The notes: generated by a model not told the origin, from the sequence alone. A DNA stretch of 64,000 nt from Planctomycetota bacterium (GCA_016125255.1 WGMD01000002.1:868001-932000); one strand, 5' to 3'; shown: positions 25,922 through 36,455, counted from the first letter of the stretch. Translations and numbers: made by a program.

Positions 25922-27136
25922 GTGAAAACCGCCGATCCGGTCATCGCCCGTTACGATCAGTATATGTCCCACAACATCCCCCGGTACGCGATCACCATGA
26001 TCGAAGGCCGCGGATGTGAACTGACCGACTCGACCGGCAAAAAATATCTCGATCTTTTCAGCGGGTTCGGCGCCGGAATCCTCGGCCATTGCCACGAGGA
26101 CCTCGTCGCCGCCGCCACCAAGCAGGTCAACAAGCTCTGGCACGTCGGCAATCTGCTCCATACCGAGCCGCAGACCCGGCTTGCGGAGGAAATCGCCAAG
26201 CGCGGGTTCAACGGCCGCAGCTACTTCTGCCACTCCGGGTCCGACGCCAACGAAGCGGCATTCAAACTCGCCCGACTCTACGGGCAGGGCAAGCGATATA
26301 AGGTGCTCTCCACCACCAACTCCTTCCACGGCCGCGGGTTCGCCGCCATGATGGCCACCGGGCAGGACAAGGTCCGACTCGGTTATCAGCCCTACCTGCC
26401 GGGCTTCTCGTCCGTCCCCTACAACGATTTACCCGCCATGAAGGCCGCCATCGATGACCAAACCGTCGCCATCATCGTCGAGCCGATTCAAGGCGAGGGC
26501 GGCATCAACATCCCCGATGACGACTACCTGCCGGGTCTGCGCAAGTTGTGTGATGAACATGACCTGCTGCTGATCGTCGACGAGGTGTGGACCGGCTGCG
26601 GGCGGACGGGCAATTGGTTCGCCTACCAGCATGCGGGCATCGAGCCGGACATGATGACGCTCGGCAAGGCCGTCGGCTGCGGATTGGCGCTGGGCGTGAT
26701 GTGCGCCCATCCGCGCATCGCTGAGTTCTTCGACTCCGAGCACTACCACGGCGTCCCGCACGCCACGACACTCGGCGGCAACGCCGTCACCTGTGCCGTC
26801 AGCGCCCGCATGTTCGAAGTCCTCGCCCGCGATCGGCTGCTCGGCCGAGCCGCCAAGCTCGGCGAGAAAATCATGAGTGATCTGCATGCGATGGCCGATG
26901 AAACGGGCGTGATTAAACACGTGCGCGGCCGCGGACTTTTCATCGGTATCGAACTGGACCCGGCCAACGCCTGGTTCGACAAGGCCGCGGACGTCATGAC
27001 CCGCTGCCTGGATCGCGGACTATTGATCGGCTCCGCCCAGCAGAACGTCCTGCGACTCGCCCCGCCGCTGACCGTCAGCGATGAGCAGGTCGAAGCCGGA
27101 CTCGCTGCGCTCGAATCCGTCCTCCGAGGCGATTGA
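25922..27136 (+). CDS. argD: class III PLP aminotransferase, acetylornithine aminotransferase-like
   Basis: A 404-residue ornithine-type aminotransferase. The cofactor-site motifs are present: SGSDANEAAFKLAR for phosphate binding, FHGRGFAAM, IVEPIQGEGG, D220 in LLIVDEVWTGCGRTG, and the Schiff-base Lys at 249 in MTLGKAVGCGLALG. ArgD transfers an amino group from glutamate to N-acetylglutamate semialdehyde in arginine synthesis. Close paralogues act on GABA, beta-alanine or succinylornithine, and no arginine genes are nearby, so the exact substrate is uncertain. The start is GTG with GAGG upstream. A lipoprotein gene follows 4 nt after the stop. Confidence 0.85.
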   Translation: MKTADPVIARYDQYMSHNIPRYAITMIEGRGCELTDSTGKKYLDLFSGFGAGILGHCHEDLVAAATKQVNKLWHVGNLLHTEPQTRLAEEIAKRGFNGRSYFCHSGSDANEAAFKLARLYGQGKRYKVLSTTNSFHGRGFAAMMATGQDKVRLGYQPYLPGFSSVPYNDLPAMKAAIDDQTVAIIVEPIQGEGGINIPDDDYLPGLRKLCDEHDLLLIVDEVWTGCGRTGNWFAYQHAGIEPDMMTLGKAVGCGLALGVMCAHPRIAEFFDSEHYHGVPHATTLGGNAVTCAVSARMFEVLARDRLLGRAAKLGEKIMSDLHAMADETGVIKHVRGRGLFIGIELDPANAWFDKAADVMTRCLDRGLLIGSAQQNVLRLAPPLTVSDEQVEAGLAALESVLRGD

Positions 27137-27140
27137 CCGC

Positions 27141-28058
27141 ATGTTCGCAACGATCAACAGATCGATGATGCACACAGCCGCTTGCGGCTTGGCACTGCTC
27201 GTTCTTGTGTTCCTCGTCCCCGCCTGCACCGAAAAAACCACCGACAAGCCCGGCGACCTTCCCGAGCATGTCACGCTCAGCGAACTGGCCACGCATGGGT
27301 CCGACGGGACCGTGACGCCCACGACTGTTCCGCTGACCAATGCCGCGCCGATGGCCGCACCGGTTGTCAACGCACCGCCCGCCCGGCTCGTCGTGCAGAT
27401 GCTCGTCCTGCCGCGAAATGATCCGCGCACACTCATCGCCACGCGCTCCCTCGACGCCCCCGCCTTCGACGCCGAGCTGATGCAGCGATGGCGCGACAAC
27501 GGGTTCGGACTGGGCGTGATGGACCGCGATCGCGTCGGGCTCTTCACCGCCAACCTTCCGCCGCGCTTTTCCGCGCCGGTCTTCCGCATGCCTCCCTCCG
27601 GCACGTACAACCCGCTGACCCTCGTCGATCGGCTCGCCGGCATTCAGCAGGTCGCCTACGTCGATCAGGCCGGCTCCCCGCAGGTGCTCAAACTCATCGG
27701 CGGCGAACAGCAATTGCTCGTCCGCCTCGAAGCCCCCCTCGACAAGATCGGGCCCCTCCGCATCGACCTCCTGCCCCATCACTATGGGCCCTCCCCGACC
27801 CTCATCCCCCGCAACCCCCAATCCAAACTCCTCGACGGAACCAGCTTCGACGCCCTCCGCCTCTACCAACCCCTCGACCCCAACGTCATCTACGCCCTCT
27901 GGGCCAATCTTCCCCCGGAAGAAAAACCGGATTCCGACGCCGCCTCCAAACCCGAAAAACCCGACCCCCAACCCCAATCCCTCGCCCAAGCCATGCTCAG
28001 CGGAACCCGCCGCAATCAGCCCGTACAATTGGTCATCCTCTTCGGCCTGGAAAAGTGA
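27141..28058 (+). CDS. lipoprotein of unknown function
   Basis: A 305-residue predicted lipoprotein. The signal is LALLVLVFLVPAC with the lipidated Cys at about residue 29. The mature part starts with a Thr/Pro-rich spacer (about 30-85), followed by a folded region with PPARLVVQMLVLPRNDPRTL, MQRWRDNGFGLGVMD and GGEQQLLVRLEAPLDKIGPL. Near the end is a Pro/Lys-rich segment (EEKPDSDAASKPEKPDPQP). I recognise no domain. It begins 4 nt after the argD-like stop and is likely co-transcribed. Confidence 0.75.
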   Translation: MFATINRSMMHTAACGLALLVLVFLVPACTEKTTDKPGDLPEHVTLSELATHGSDGTVTPTTVPLTNAAPMAAPVVNAPPARLVVQMLVLPRNDPRTLIATRSLDAPAFDAELMQRWRDNGFGLGVMDRDRVGLFTANLPPRFSAPVFRMPPSGTYNPLTLVDRLAGIQQVAYVDQAGSPQVLKLIGGEQQLLVRLEAPLDKIGPLRIDLLPHHYGPSPTLIPRNPQSKLLDGTSFDALRLYQPLDPNVIYALWANLPPEEKPDSDAASKPEKPDPQPQSLAQAMLSGTRRNQPVQLVILFGLEK

Positions 28059-28148
28059 TAACTGGGGATCGGGGGTCAGGGATCCGGGATCGGCCCGATC
28101 CTTAACCCCCGATCCCCAACCCCTAACCCCCAACCCCCCTCCCCCCTT
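28059..28148. repeat. GATCCCC/CCTAACCCCC low-complexity inverted repeat
   Basis: TGGGGATCGGGGGTCAGGGA on the left is mirrored by TTAACCCCCGATCCCCA on the right. Then come ACCCCTAACCCCCAACCCCC units up to the pssA start. Same vocabulary as 10970-11009 and 29175-29216. No protein-coding potential. Confidence 0.65.
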
Positions 28149-29045
28149 ATGAACCAACGCACCCGAGCACGACGCCGCATGCGACGACGGAACATGGCCA
28201 AGACCATCCCGTCGATGCTCACGCTGGGCAATCTCCTGTGCGGGTTCGCTTCGATCTTCTACGCCAGCCGGGCCGAAGGCACCGTCGTCTTCAATTCCCA
28301 GTCCCCGCTGACCGTCGCCGCGTCGCTGATCTTCCTCGGCATGGTGTTCGACGCGCTCGACGGGCGCGTGGCACGCATGACGCGCCAGACCTCCGAACTC
28401 GGCGAACAGCTCGATTCGATGGCCGACATGGTGACGTTCGGCGTGGCGCCCGCCTTCATGGTCATTCAGCTTGTCGGCATCGGCACGCCGTTCTTCGGCA
28501 CGGCTCGGATGGATACCTACTTCGACCGGGCCGTGCTCGTCATCGCCGGCGTCTACGCCGCGTGTTGCGCCCTGCGGCTCGCCCGCTTCAATATCGAAAT
28601 CGACCTGCCCACCGAGATCGACCACAAATCATTCAAGGGCCTGCCCTCCCCCGCCGCCGCCGGCACGGTCGCCTCGCTCGTGCTCATGCATCAGAGTCTC
28701 GTCGCCGATCACCCCGACTTCGCGCATATGACCGCGATCGGCATGGCGCTGATCGCGCTGCTCGCCGCCGCCGGCATGGTCTCGACGATGCGCTATATCC
28801 ATGTGCTCAACCGCTATCTCCGCGGCCGCGCACCGTTCCACATCATCGCCACCGCCGTCCTGCTGCTGGTCCCGCTCCTGCTTAAACCGGAAATCACCCT
28901 CGCCCTCGTCTTCTCGCTTTATGCCCTCTCCACGCCGACAATCACGCTGCTCGCCAAACTCCGCGGCAAACCCGCCCCCGAGCCGCTCCGCTTCGTCGAA
29001 CCTCCGAGTGAGGATACGAACGACGCTAACAGCGCCTCGGGGTGA
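28149..29045 (+). CDS. pssA: CDP-diacylglycerol-serine O-phosphatidyltransferase
   Basis: A 298-residue inner-membrane enzyme that joins CDP-diacylglycerol and serine to make phosphatidylserine, the precursor of phosphatidylethanolamine. The CDP-alcohol phosphotransferase signature is complete: DALDGRVAR, then after eight residues G-EQLD-SMAD. The protein starts with a basic stretch (TRARRRMRRR) and has about seven hydrophobic segments. The C-terminal tail after FVEPPSED is polar. It sits between two low-complexity repeats and has no evident Shine-Dalgarno because the repeat runs right up to its start. Confidence 0.93.
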   Translation: MNQRTRARRRMRRRNMAKTIPSMLTLGNLLCGFASIFYASRAEGTVVFNSQSPLTVAASLIFLGMVFDALDGRVARMTRQTSELGEQLDSMADMVTFGVAPAFMVIQLVGIGTPFFGTARMDTYFDRAVLVIAGVYAACCALRLARFNIEIDLPTEIDHKSFKGLPSPAAAGTVASLVLMHQSLVADHPDFAHMTAIGMALIALLAAAGMVSTMRYIHVLNRYLRGRAPFHIIATAVLLLVPLLLKPEITLALVFSLYALSTPTITLLAKLRGKPAPEPLRFVEPPSEDTNDANSASG

Positions 29046-29222
29046 GTGCGGAATTGGCAGCGCGGAGTGCGGAGTGAAAGACAAAAAGCCGCGGGCTGAG
29101 CCCAGCGAAGCCCCGGATCAAACACCAACTTGTCTCCACCTGCAAAACACCCCCGCGTGTTGTATGCTGCCCCCTGCCCTGATCCCCAACCCCTAACCCC
29201 CAACCCCTCTCCCCCTCTTTTC
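29046..29222. repeat. intergenic region with GATCCCCAACCCCTAACCCCC repeat
   Basis: The gap holds the direct repeat GCGCGGAGTGCGGAGTG near 29058-29074 and, at 29175-29216, CCTGATCCCCAACCCCTAAC with further CCCCCAACCCC units. The latter runs up to the uvrD start. The same repeat family precedes pssA. Confidence 0.55.
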
Positions 29223-31478
29223 ATGCCCCACCCCGAACTCCTTGCCGACCTGACCGAGCCGCAGCGTGACGCCGTGACGACGATCGAAGGCCCGCTGCTG
29301 GTCCTCGCCGCCGCCGGGTCCGGCAAGACGCGCGTCATCACCCGCCGCGCCGCCTATCTCGTCCTCGAAGTCGGCATCGCGCCCTGGTCCGTGCTGTCGA
29401 TCACGTTCACGAACAAAGCCGCCGGCGAAATGCGCCAGCGCGTCGCCCAGCTCATGTCCCCCAAGCAGGCCGCCGCCCTGACCGTCGGCACGTTTCATGG
29501 GCTCTGCGCCAGAATTCTCCGCAATCATTTCGACGTTGCGGGCGTCAAGCAAGACTTTGTCATCTTCGATGCCAACGATCAGAAACGTGCCATCAAGCAA
29601 GTCTTCAAGGACCTCGATCTTTCGACGCAGCATTTCACTCCCGACATCATGCTGGGCACGATCTCCAAAGCCAAAAATGAACTCATCGATGACAACGCCT
29701 ACGTCGTAAACGCGCACGACTTTTACGAAAAGACCGTCGCGCGCGTCTATCGCAAGTACGCATCGATTTTGAACACGAGCAACGCGCTCGACTTCGATGA
29801 CCTGCTTCTCAAAACCGCCAAGCTGCTTCAGCATCACGAGCCGACGCGCCTCGAATTGCAGGACCGCTATCAGTACGTGCAGATCGACGAATATCAGGAC
29901 ACCAATCACGCCCAGTTCGTCATCGCCCACGCCCTCGCGGCCGCGCACAACAACTTGTGCGTCGTCGGCGACCCCGATCAGTCGATCTACGGCTGGCGCG
30001 GGGCGAACATCCGCAACATCCTCGAATTTGAAAAGCATTATCCCAATGCGAAAGTCATCGCACTCGGGCAGAACTATCGTTCGACCCCGCAGATCCTCAA
30101 GGCCGCCGACGCGCTGATTCAGCACAACAAGCAGCGGCGGCACAAACCGCTGTTCACCGAGAACGCCGACGGCTCGCTGATCCGCATCGTGCAGGCGGGC
30201 GATGAGGAGCATGAAGCGTCGCTCGTCGTCAATTTCCTCAAGCATCATCACGAGGCGGGCGTGCCGTGGGGACGCATGGCGATCTTCTACCGCATGAACG
30301 CCCTCTCGCGCGTCGTCGAGGCGGCGCTGATGAACGAGGCGATTCCCTACCAGGTCGCGCGCGGCACCGCCTTCTACCAGCGCAAGGAAATCAAGGACGC
30401 CCTCGCCTACGTGCGGCTGATCGTCAACCCCGATGACGAAGTCAGTCTCGCGCGCGTCATCAACACCCCCGCCCGCGCCATCGGGCAGACGACCATCGAT
30501 CACCTTCAGGCCTTCGCCGTCGCGCAGGGCTTTTCGCTCTGGGAAGCCGTCGGACGGGCCGGCCTCGCCGGGGCGCTGAACGCCCGGGCGGTCACGTCCG
30601 TGAACAAATTCGCCAAAATCATCGAGACGTGGCACAAGAAAGTCGACCACATCCACGCCGACACGCTGGGCTTCGAGCCCGGCGCGCGCGATGTCATCGA
30701 AATGGTCCTCCGCGACAGCGGGCTCGAAAAGTTCTACAAGGACGAGAAGACCGGCGACGAGGAGAAGCTCGCCAACCTCTACGAACTCGTCAGCGATGCG
30801 CAGCACTTCGATGATCAATACGACAACGCCGACGCTTCGCTGCGCCAGCGGCTCGCCGACTACCTGGAGCGCGTCAGTCTCGTCGCCGACGTCGACGCCG
30901 TGGCCGAAGGCGACGGCGCGTCCGGCGGGGCCGTCACGCTCATGACCCTTCACGCCGCCAAGGGCCTCGAGTACGCCGTCGTCGCCATGATCGGTCTCGA
31001 AGAAGGCGTCCTCCCGCACAGCCGGGCCGCGCAGAGCATCGATGAACTCGAAGAAGAACGCCGGCTCTGCTTCGTGGGCATCACGCGCGCGCAGGAACAT
31101 CTGATGATGTCCCACGCCCGCTACCGAACCATCCGCGGCCTCCGCGAACGCACCATCCCAAGCCCCTTCCTCAAACAGATCGGCCCCGACGTCGCCGAAG
31201 TCCAGGACCTCTCCGGCTACGCCCAAAGCCCCTGGGACCGCTACGGCGACGATGATGACGATGACCGCCGCACGATCATCACGACGCCGACCGACATCGT
31301 CTACGGCCATGACCTGGGCCTGAGCATCGGCACGCGCGTGCGCCATCCCCAATTCGGCCTCGGCCGCATCATGACGCTGACCCCCCCCGCCGCCCCCAGC
31401 CGCGCCAAAGTCTACTTCGAGCGCGTCGGCGCCAAAACCCTCGTCCTCGAATACGCACGCCTCGAAGTGGTCGAATGA
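29223..31478 (+). CDS. pcrA: UvrD/PcrA-type superfamily 1 DNA helicase
   Basis: A 751-residue 3'-5' DNA helicase acting in repair and clearance of stalled replication. The SF1A motifs appear in order: Q-motif LTEPQRDAV, Walker A AAAGSGKTR (about residues 29-37), motif Ia FTNKAAGEM, Walker B QIDEYQDTN, motif III VVGDPDQSIYGWRGA, motif IV LGQNYRST, motif V LMTLHAAKGLEYAVV and motif VI RLCFVGITRAQEHL. The C-terminal region has a short Asp-rich stretch (YGDDDDDDRR) and then a Tudor-like end (GTRVRHPQFGLGRIM) that binds RNA polymerase in PcrA. The start at 29223 fits the family; the frame is open further upstream into the repeat. UvrD is the alternative name. Confidence 0.95.
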   Translation: MPHPELLADLTEPQRDAVTTIEGPLLVLAAAGSGKTRVITRRAAYLVLEVGIAPWSVLSITFTNKAAGEMRQRVAQLMSPKQAAALTVGTFHGLCARILRNHFDVAGVKQDFVIFDANDQKRAIKQVFKDLDLSTQHFTPDIMLGTISKAKNELIDDNAYVVNAHDFYEKTVARVYRKYASILNTSNALDFDDLLLKTAKLLQHHEPTRLELQDRYQYVQIDEYQDTNHAQFVIAHALAAAHNNLCVVGDPDQSIYGWRGANIRNILEFEKHYPNAKVIALGQNYRSTPQILKAADALIQHNKQRRHKPLFTENADGSLIRIVQAGDEEHEASLVVNFLKHHHEAGVPWGRMAIFYRMNALSRVVEAALMNEAIPYQVARGTAFYQRKEIKDALAYVRLIVNPDDEVSLARVINTPARAIGQTTIDHLQAFAVAQGFSLWEAVGRAGLAGALNARAVTSVNKFAKIIETWHKKVDHIHADTLGFEPGARDVIEMVLRDSGLEKFYKDEKTGDEEKLANLYELVSDAQHFDDQYDNADASLRQRLADYLERVSLVADVDAVAEGDGASGGAVTLMTLHAAKGLEYAVVAMIGLEEGVLPHSRAAQSIDELEEERRLCFVGITRAQEHLMMSHARYRTIRGLRERTIPSPFLKQIGPDVAEVQDLSGYAQSPWDRYGDDDDDDRRTIITTPTDIVYGHDLGLSIGTRVRHPQFGLGRIMTLTPPAAPSRAKVYFERVGAKTLVLEYARLEVVE

Positions 31479-31479
31479 A

Positions 31480-31548
31480 TAGGTGTCAGCGATCAGCGGT
31501 CAGGTGTCAGCCACTTCCTGCTGATCGCTGATGCCTGACACCTGACCG
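31480..31548. repeat. GGTGTCAGCGATCAG-type inverted repeat
   Basis: AGGTGTCAGCGATCAGCGGT on the left mirrors GCTGATCGCTGATGCCTGACACC on the right, with a further CAGGTGTCAG copy in between. It fills the convergent gap between pcrA and the esterase gene and could act as a terminator hairpin. Confidence 0.6.
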
Positions 31549-32445
31549 CTACTTCTTCAGATGCTTCGCAAAGAATTCCCCCGCCGCCTTCGCCGTTTCG
31601 TCGAGCCACGGTTGGCTCATCCAAAATGGATGCGGCGCATCTTTGAGCGTCAACAACGGCGTATCAATATGCAGCGCCCGCAGTTCATCCTGCATGCGCG
31701 ACCGGCCGATTTTCACCGTGTCCTTCTCGCCTTCGATGAACATCGTGGGCACGCTCTTGTCGTTGACATACGTGATCGGCGAAGCTTCCTTGTAGATCGC
31801 CGGGTTGTCCGCGCAGGTCGAGCCGAAGAACGTCACCGCGTTCTCCGAGGTCTTTTCCATGTTCGCTTCGACGAGGTCCATCGTCGCCGCCATCACGATG
31901 CATGCCTGCACCGCGCTGGACTGCTCCGCGTTGCCCCCGTCGCCTTCGAGCTTCGTCTGCCCATTGCTCATCGCCAGCAGGCCCGACAGATGTCCGCCCG
32001 CCGATCCGCCGATGCATCCGATGCGTGTCGGATCGATCTTGTACTCCGCCGCGTGCGCCCGCAGGAAGCGCACCGCCGCCTTGCAGTCGTATAGCGCCGC
32101 CGGATACTTCGTTTCGCCGCTGAGCCGGTAATCGATCTGCGCGACGACGAACCCCTGCACCGCCAATCGCTCCGCCAGCGGCTTGTCCTGCTCGACCTGC
32201 CCCTTGGCCCACCCGCCTCCGTGAATCAGCAGCAGCGCTGGAAACGTGTCCCCCTCCTTCGGCACATAGATATCCATCGTCACTTCGCGCTCCCCGAACT
32301 TCGCGCAGACAATCCTGTCATGCTCCGCCAGACTCGCCGGCGTGTCGGGCATGACGCGATGCCACTTGGGCTTTTCATCCGCCGCATGAACCATCGCCGC
32401 CGCGCTGATGAGCAGCACGGTCATCCATTGCGTGAACCTCTTCAT
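31549..32445 (-). CDS. secreted alpha/beta-hydrolase (carbohydrate esterase-like)
   Basis: A 298-residue exported esterase. The signal peptide is QWMTVLLISAAAMVHAA. The oxyanion motif is LLIHGGGWAKG. The nucleophile is S148 in CIGGSAGGHLSG, with D242 (GEKDTVK) and H272 (APHPFW) completing the triad. It resembles the BD-FAE/hormone-sensitive-lipase group, whose members remove acyl or feruloyl groups from polysaccharides; the true substrate is unknown. The start at 32445 has GAGG about 6 nt upstream. It follows the DUF2721 gene by 23 nt on the same strand. Confidence 0.87.
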   Translation of the reverse strand: MKRFTQWMTVLLISAAAMVHAADEKPKWHRVMPDTPASLAEHDRIVCAKFGEREVTMDIYVPKEGDTFPALLLIHGGGWAKGQVEQDKPLAERLAVQGFVVAQIDYRLSGETKYPAALYDCKAAVRFLRAHAAEYKIDPTRIGCIGGSAGGHLSGLLAMSNGQTKLEGDGGNAEQSSAVQACIVMAATMDLVEANMEKTSENAVTFFGSTCADNPAIYKEASPITYVNDKSVPTMFIEGEKDTVKIGRSRMQDELRALHIDTPLLTLKDAPHPFWMSQPWLDETAKAAGEFFAKHLKK

Positions 32446-32468
32446 GTCGCGCCTCATTTCCGAAAGGT

Positions 32469-32984
32469 TTAATGATCGTGCATCGCGTCTTCGTGATCCG
32501 TTTCGCGCAGACTCGCCATTTCGACCATGACCGGATCGATCGCCCGCATCAGTTCCGCCAGCGCGAACCCGACGCCCGCGAGCATCACCAATAGCCCGAG
32601 CGTGAACACGCCCAGCGCCGCCGGCCCGACGTTCACCCATGTGCTCAGCCCCAACAGCAGCGAGCAGATGAGCATGCACGCGATCGTCAGCAGCATGCAC
32701 GTCACCGCCCCGCGCATCAGGTGCGCCCGGCGAATGATGTCATTGACCTGCCGGTCCAGCGCCCCGACGCGCTTGCGCAGCAGCCGCGCCTCGACGCTCG
32801 TCTGCTGCTCGAGCGGCAGATGCGACAGCCGCGAGAACACATCGAACTGCTCCTTGATGAACCCCCGCGCCCGCGACACGATCGCCGCCAGCCGGTTGTA
32901 CAGCGCCAGACACAACAACCCGCACGCCGAGATCATCACCACCGGCGCCACCAGCAACTGAATCGTCGAAAAAACCTGCGGCAT
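32469..32984 (-). CDS. DUF2721 family membrane protein
   Basis: A 171-residue membrane protein. The first helix (about 8-28) contains VVMISACGLLCLALYNRLAA, which is characteristic of DUF2721. A hydrophilic helical region with SRARGFIKEQ and RRAHLMRGA (about 38-92) follows, then two more helices (about 95-115 and 120-145). The C-terminus is acidic and His-containing (RETDHEDAMHDH). Function of the family is unknown. TACAGT lies 6 nt before the ATG and no Shine-Dalgarno is visible, suggesting a leaderless start. Confidence 0.82.
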   Translation of the reverse strand: MPQVFSTIQLLVAPVVMISACGLLCLALYNRLAAIVSRARGFIKEQFDVFSRLSHLPLEQQTSVEARLLRKRVGALDRQVNDIIRRAHLMRGAVTCMLLTIACMLICSLLLGLSTWVNVGPAALGVFTLGLLVMLAGVGFALAELMRAIDPVMVEMASLRETDHEDAMHDH

Positions 32985-33032
32985 GCGGATACTGTATCAT
33001 GCCCCTTCCCCGTTGACACAAAGGAGCCCGCC

Positions 33033-34730
<1,698 letters not shown>

Positions 34731-34743
34731 CCCCGTTCAGCGA

Positions 34744-34768
34744 CGCCGCTCGCGGCGGTTTCTTCTTC
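34744..34768 (+). terminator. probable terminator of the esterase/SMP-30 gene
   Basis: CGCCGC (34744-34749) and GCGGCG (34752-34757) form a short stem followed by GTTTCTTCTT. It lies just past the stop. The loop is only 2 nt in the full stem, so the hairpin is imperfect. Confidence 0.5.
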
Positions 34769-35230
34769 CCGTAAGACCCCCGCTGCGCTGGCTCGCCGCG
34801 GGACTGTTGCACTTTGCGCTCACGAACATGCTCGCATGGATCATCGACCAGCGTCTCCGCGTGGTCGACGCGCCGCGCCTTACGTGAGTCGTTCGATTGG
34901 CGCGGGGGGTCCGAGCCGGCCCGCCCCCGGGCCGGGGGTTTGAGCTGGGGGATTTGATTCATGGAGGCGCATGATTGTTGCGTTTTTGGCGCATGGGGAT
35001 GGCGAAAAGCGCACGGGCGCGGCAAAAAGCGCATGGGGGTGACGGCGGGGCGTTATAAGTTCTGAAAAGTCGCGCATGGGCGCGACCGAGCCCGGTGCGC
35101 GGGTGCGCACAGGCGCGCCTGTGCGCGCTTTGCGGCTTGGGTTATGCGCGAAATGTGGCGATATTGCATTGCGAACGGGGGCGCACGGGAAAGGCGAAAA
35201 ATCGGGGGATTGCCGGGCGGGTGCGCGGGG
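34769..35230. repeat. convergent intergenic region with 20-bp iterons
   Basis: No protein-like frame. GCGCATGGGGATGGCGAAAA starts at 34989 and GCGCACGGGCGCGGCAAAAA at 35009. A third GCGCATGGG starts at 35029, so three units sit exactly 20 bp apart. Further GCGCAYGGG copies occur at 35072 and 35181, the latter again followed by AAAGGCGAAAA. This is an iteron-like array with period close to two helical turns. Confidence 0.6.
35105..35126. promoter_or_regulatory. 22-bp perfect palindrome
   Basis: GCGCACAGGCG followed directly by its reverse complement CGCCTGTGCGC. It lies within the iteron region. It could be a dimer binding site or a hairpin; no promoter is adjacent. Confidence 0.4.
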
Positions 35231-35257
35231 AAAAAATACGCCGCCCGTTCGGCGGGC
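35231..35257 (-). terminator. terminator of the XylR-type regulator gene
   Basis: On the minus strand GCCCG, loop CCGAA, CGGGC, then GGCGTATTTTTT. It lies about 32 nt past the regulator's stop. Confidence 0.65.
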
Positions 35258-35288
35258 TCACGGTAAAGAGCGGCGTCGTGAAACGGTG

Positions 35289-36455
35289 TTAATGCTCGCG
35301 GTGTTGGGCGCGGTATTCGTTGGGGGTGGCGCCGGTTTCCTTGCGGAAGACGGCGTGCATGTGTTCGGCGTAGGTGAAGCCGGAGGCGGTGGCGATCTTC
35401 TTGAGGGACCAGTCCGACTGCACGAGCAGATTCTTGACGCGCTCGAGGCGGACGCGATGGATTTCGGAATGGGGCGTGCGGCCGAGGGCTTTGGCGAATC
35501 GGACTTCGAGGGTTTTGCGGCTGATGTTGACGGCTTTGAGGACATCGGAGACGCGGATGGGCTTGTCGATATTGCGGCGGATGTAGCGCAGGGCGGCGAC
35601 GACTTCGGCGTCGTCCATGGCGAGCGTGTCGGTGCTTTGACGGGCGACGATGCCGAGGGGTTCGATGACGACGGGCTTGTCGGAGACTTTTTTGGAGGCC
35701 ATGAGCTTGTCGAGCATGGCGGCGGCTTCGTAGCCGATGCGCGGCGTGTTGACGGCGACGCTGGAGAGGGATGGCGATGACATTTCGCAGAGGACTTCGT
35801 CATTGTCGACGCCGATGACGGCCAGTTCGCGCGGGAGGTCGAGCCCGGCGATGCGCGCGGCTTCGAGGACGTGGCGGGCCCGCTGATCGTTGGCGGCCAT
35901 GACGCCGACGGGCTTGGGCAGTTCGGCGAGCCATTGGGCGAGGTGCTTCTGCTCGCGTGCCCATGTCCAGTCGCGCTGGGCCTTGGGCCAGGTGTAATGG
36001 GCGACGGCGGAGCCGGCGGCGGCGATGGTGGCGTCGAAGGCCTTGCCGCGGGCGGAGTCCCAGAAGGTGGTGGACTGATCGGCGGGGGCCCAGCCGACGT
36101 ATGCGAAATTCGATAGTCCGCAACTGATCAGATGCTCTGCGGCGAGTCGGCCGATGGTGGTGTCATTGTTGGTCAGGCCCCATGGGAAAAGCTGCGGCAG
36201 GACGAAGTCGAGATCGACGGTGGGGACCTTGGCGGCGAGGATCTGGCGGGCTTGGGTCTGGGTATGGATTCGGGCGATGATGCCCTGCACGCCCCAGCCC
36301 TTGAGGTCCGGTGTTTTCCCGGCCAGTTCGCCCGGTTCGATGTAGAAGGACCACGGTCCGTGGAACTGCGCGTATTGTCCGATGCCGCGCAGGAGGCCGC
36401 GGCCGTAGGAAGTCGAGGTTTCGATCAACAGAGCGATGCGGGGCGTGTCGGGCAT
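35289..36455 (-). CDS. XylR-like AraC-family transcriptional regulator with LacI-type sugar-sensing domain
   Basis: A 388-residue DNA-binding regulator. Residues 1-270 form a periplasmic-binding-protein-like sensor: RIALLIETSTSYGRGLLRGI, the central NNDTTIGRLAAEHLI, VGVMAANDQRARHVLEAAR and AVIGVDNDEVLCEMSSPSL. Residues about 285-388 form an AraC double helix-turn-helix (DVLKAVNISRKTLEVRFAKA and IATASGFTYAEHMHAVFRKE). In the XylR family the sensor binds a sugar and the HTH activates catabolic genes. AGGA lies 6 nt before the ATG and TATACT sits at 36489-36494 upstream. It converges with the esterase/SMP-30 gene, a possible target. Confidence 0.93.
   Translation of the reverse strand: MPDTPRIALLIETSTSYGRGLLRGIGQYAQFHGPWSFYIEPGELAGKTPDLKGWGVQGIIARIHTQTQARQILAAKVPTVDLDFVLPQLFPWGLTNNDTTIGRLAAEHLISCGLSNFAYVGWAPADQSTTFWDSARGKAFDATIAAAGSAVAHYTWPKAQRDWTWAREQKHLAQWLAELPKPVGVMAANDQRARHVLEAARIAGLDLPRELAVIGVDNDEVLCEMSSPSLSSVAVNTPRIGYEAAAMLDKLMASKKVSDKPVVIEPLGIVARQSTDTLAMDDAEVVAALRYIRRNIDKPIRVSDVLKAVNISRKTLEVRFAKALGRTPHSEIHRVRLERVKNLLVQSDWSLKKIATASGFTYAEHMHAVFRKETGATPNEYRAQHREH

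Noticed and set aside
29193-31352. 719-codon minus-strand open frame
   Set aside because: Antisense to the helicase gene, which has every SF1 motif. No protein-like pattern.
34989-35189. plasmid or chromosomal replication origin suggested by iterons
   Set aside because: No replication initiator gene, DnaA boxes or AT-rich unwinding region was found nearby. Kept only as an iteron-like array.
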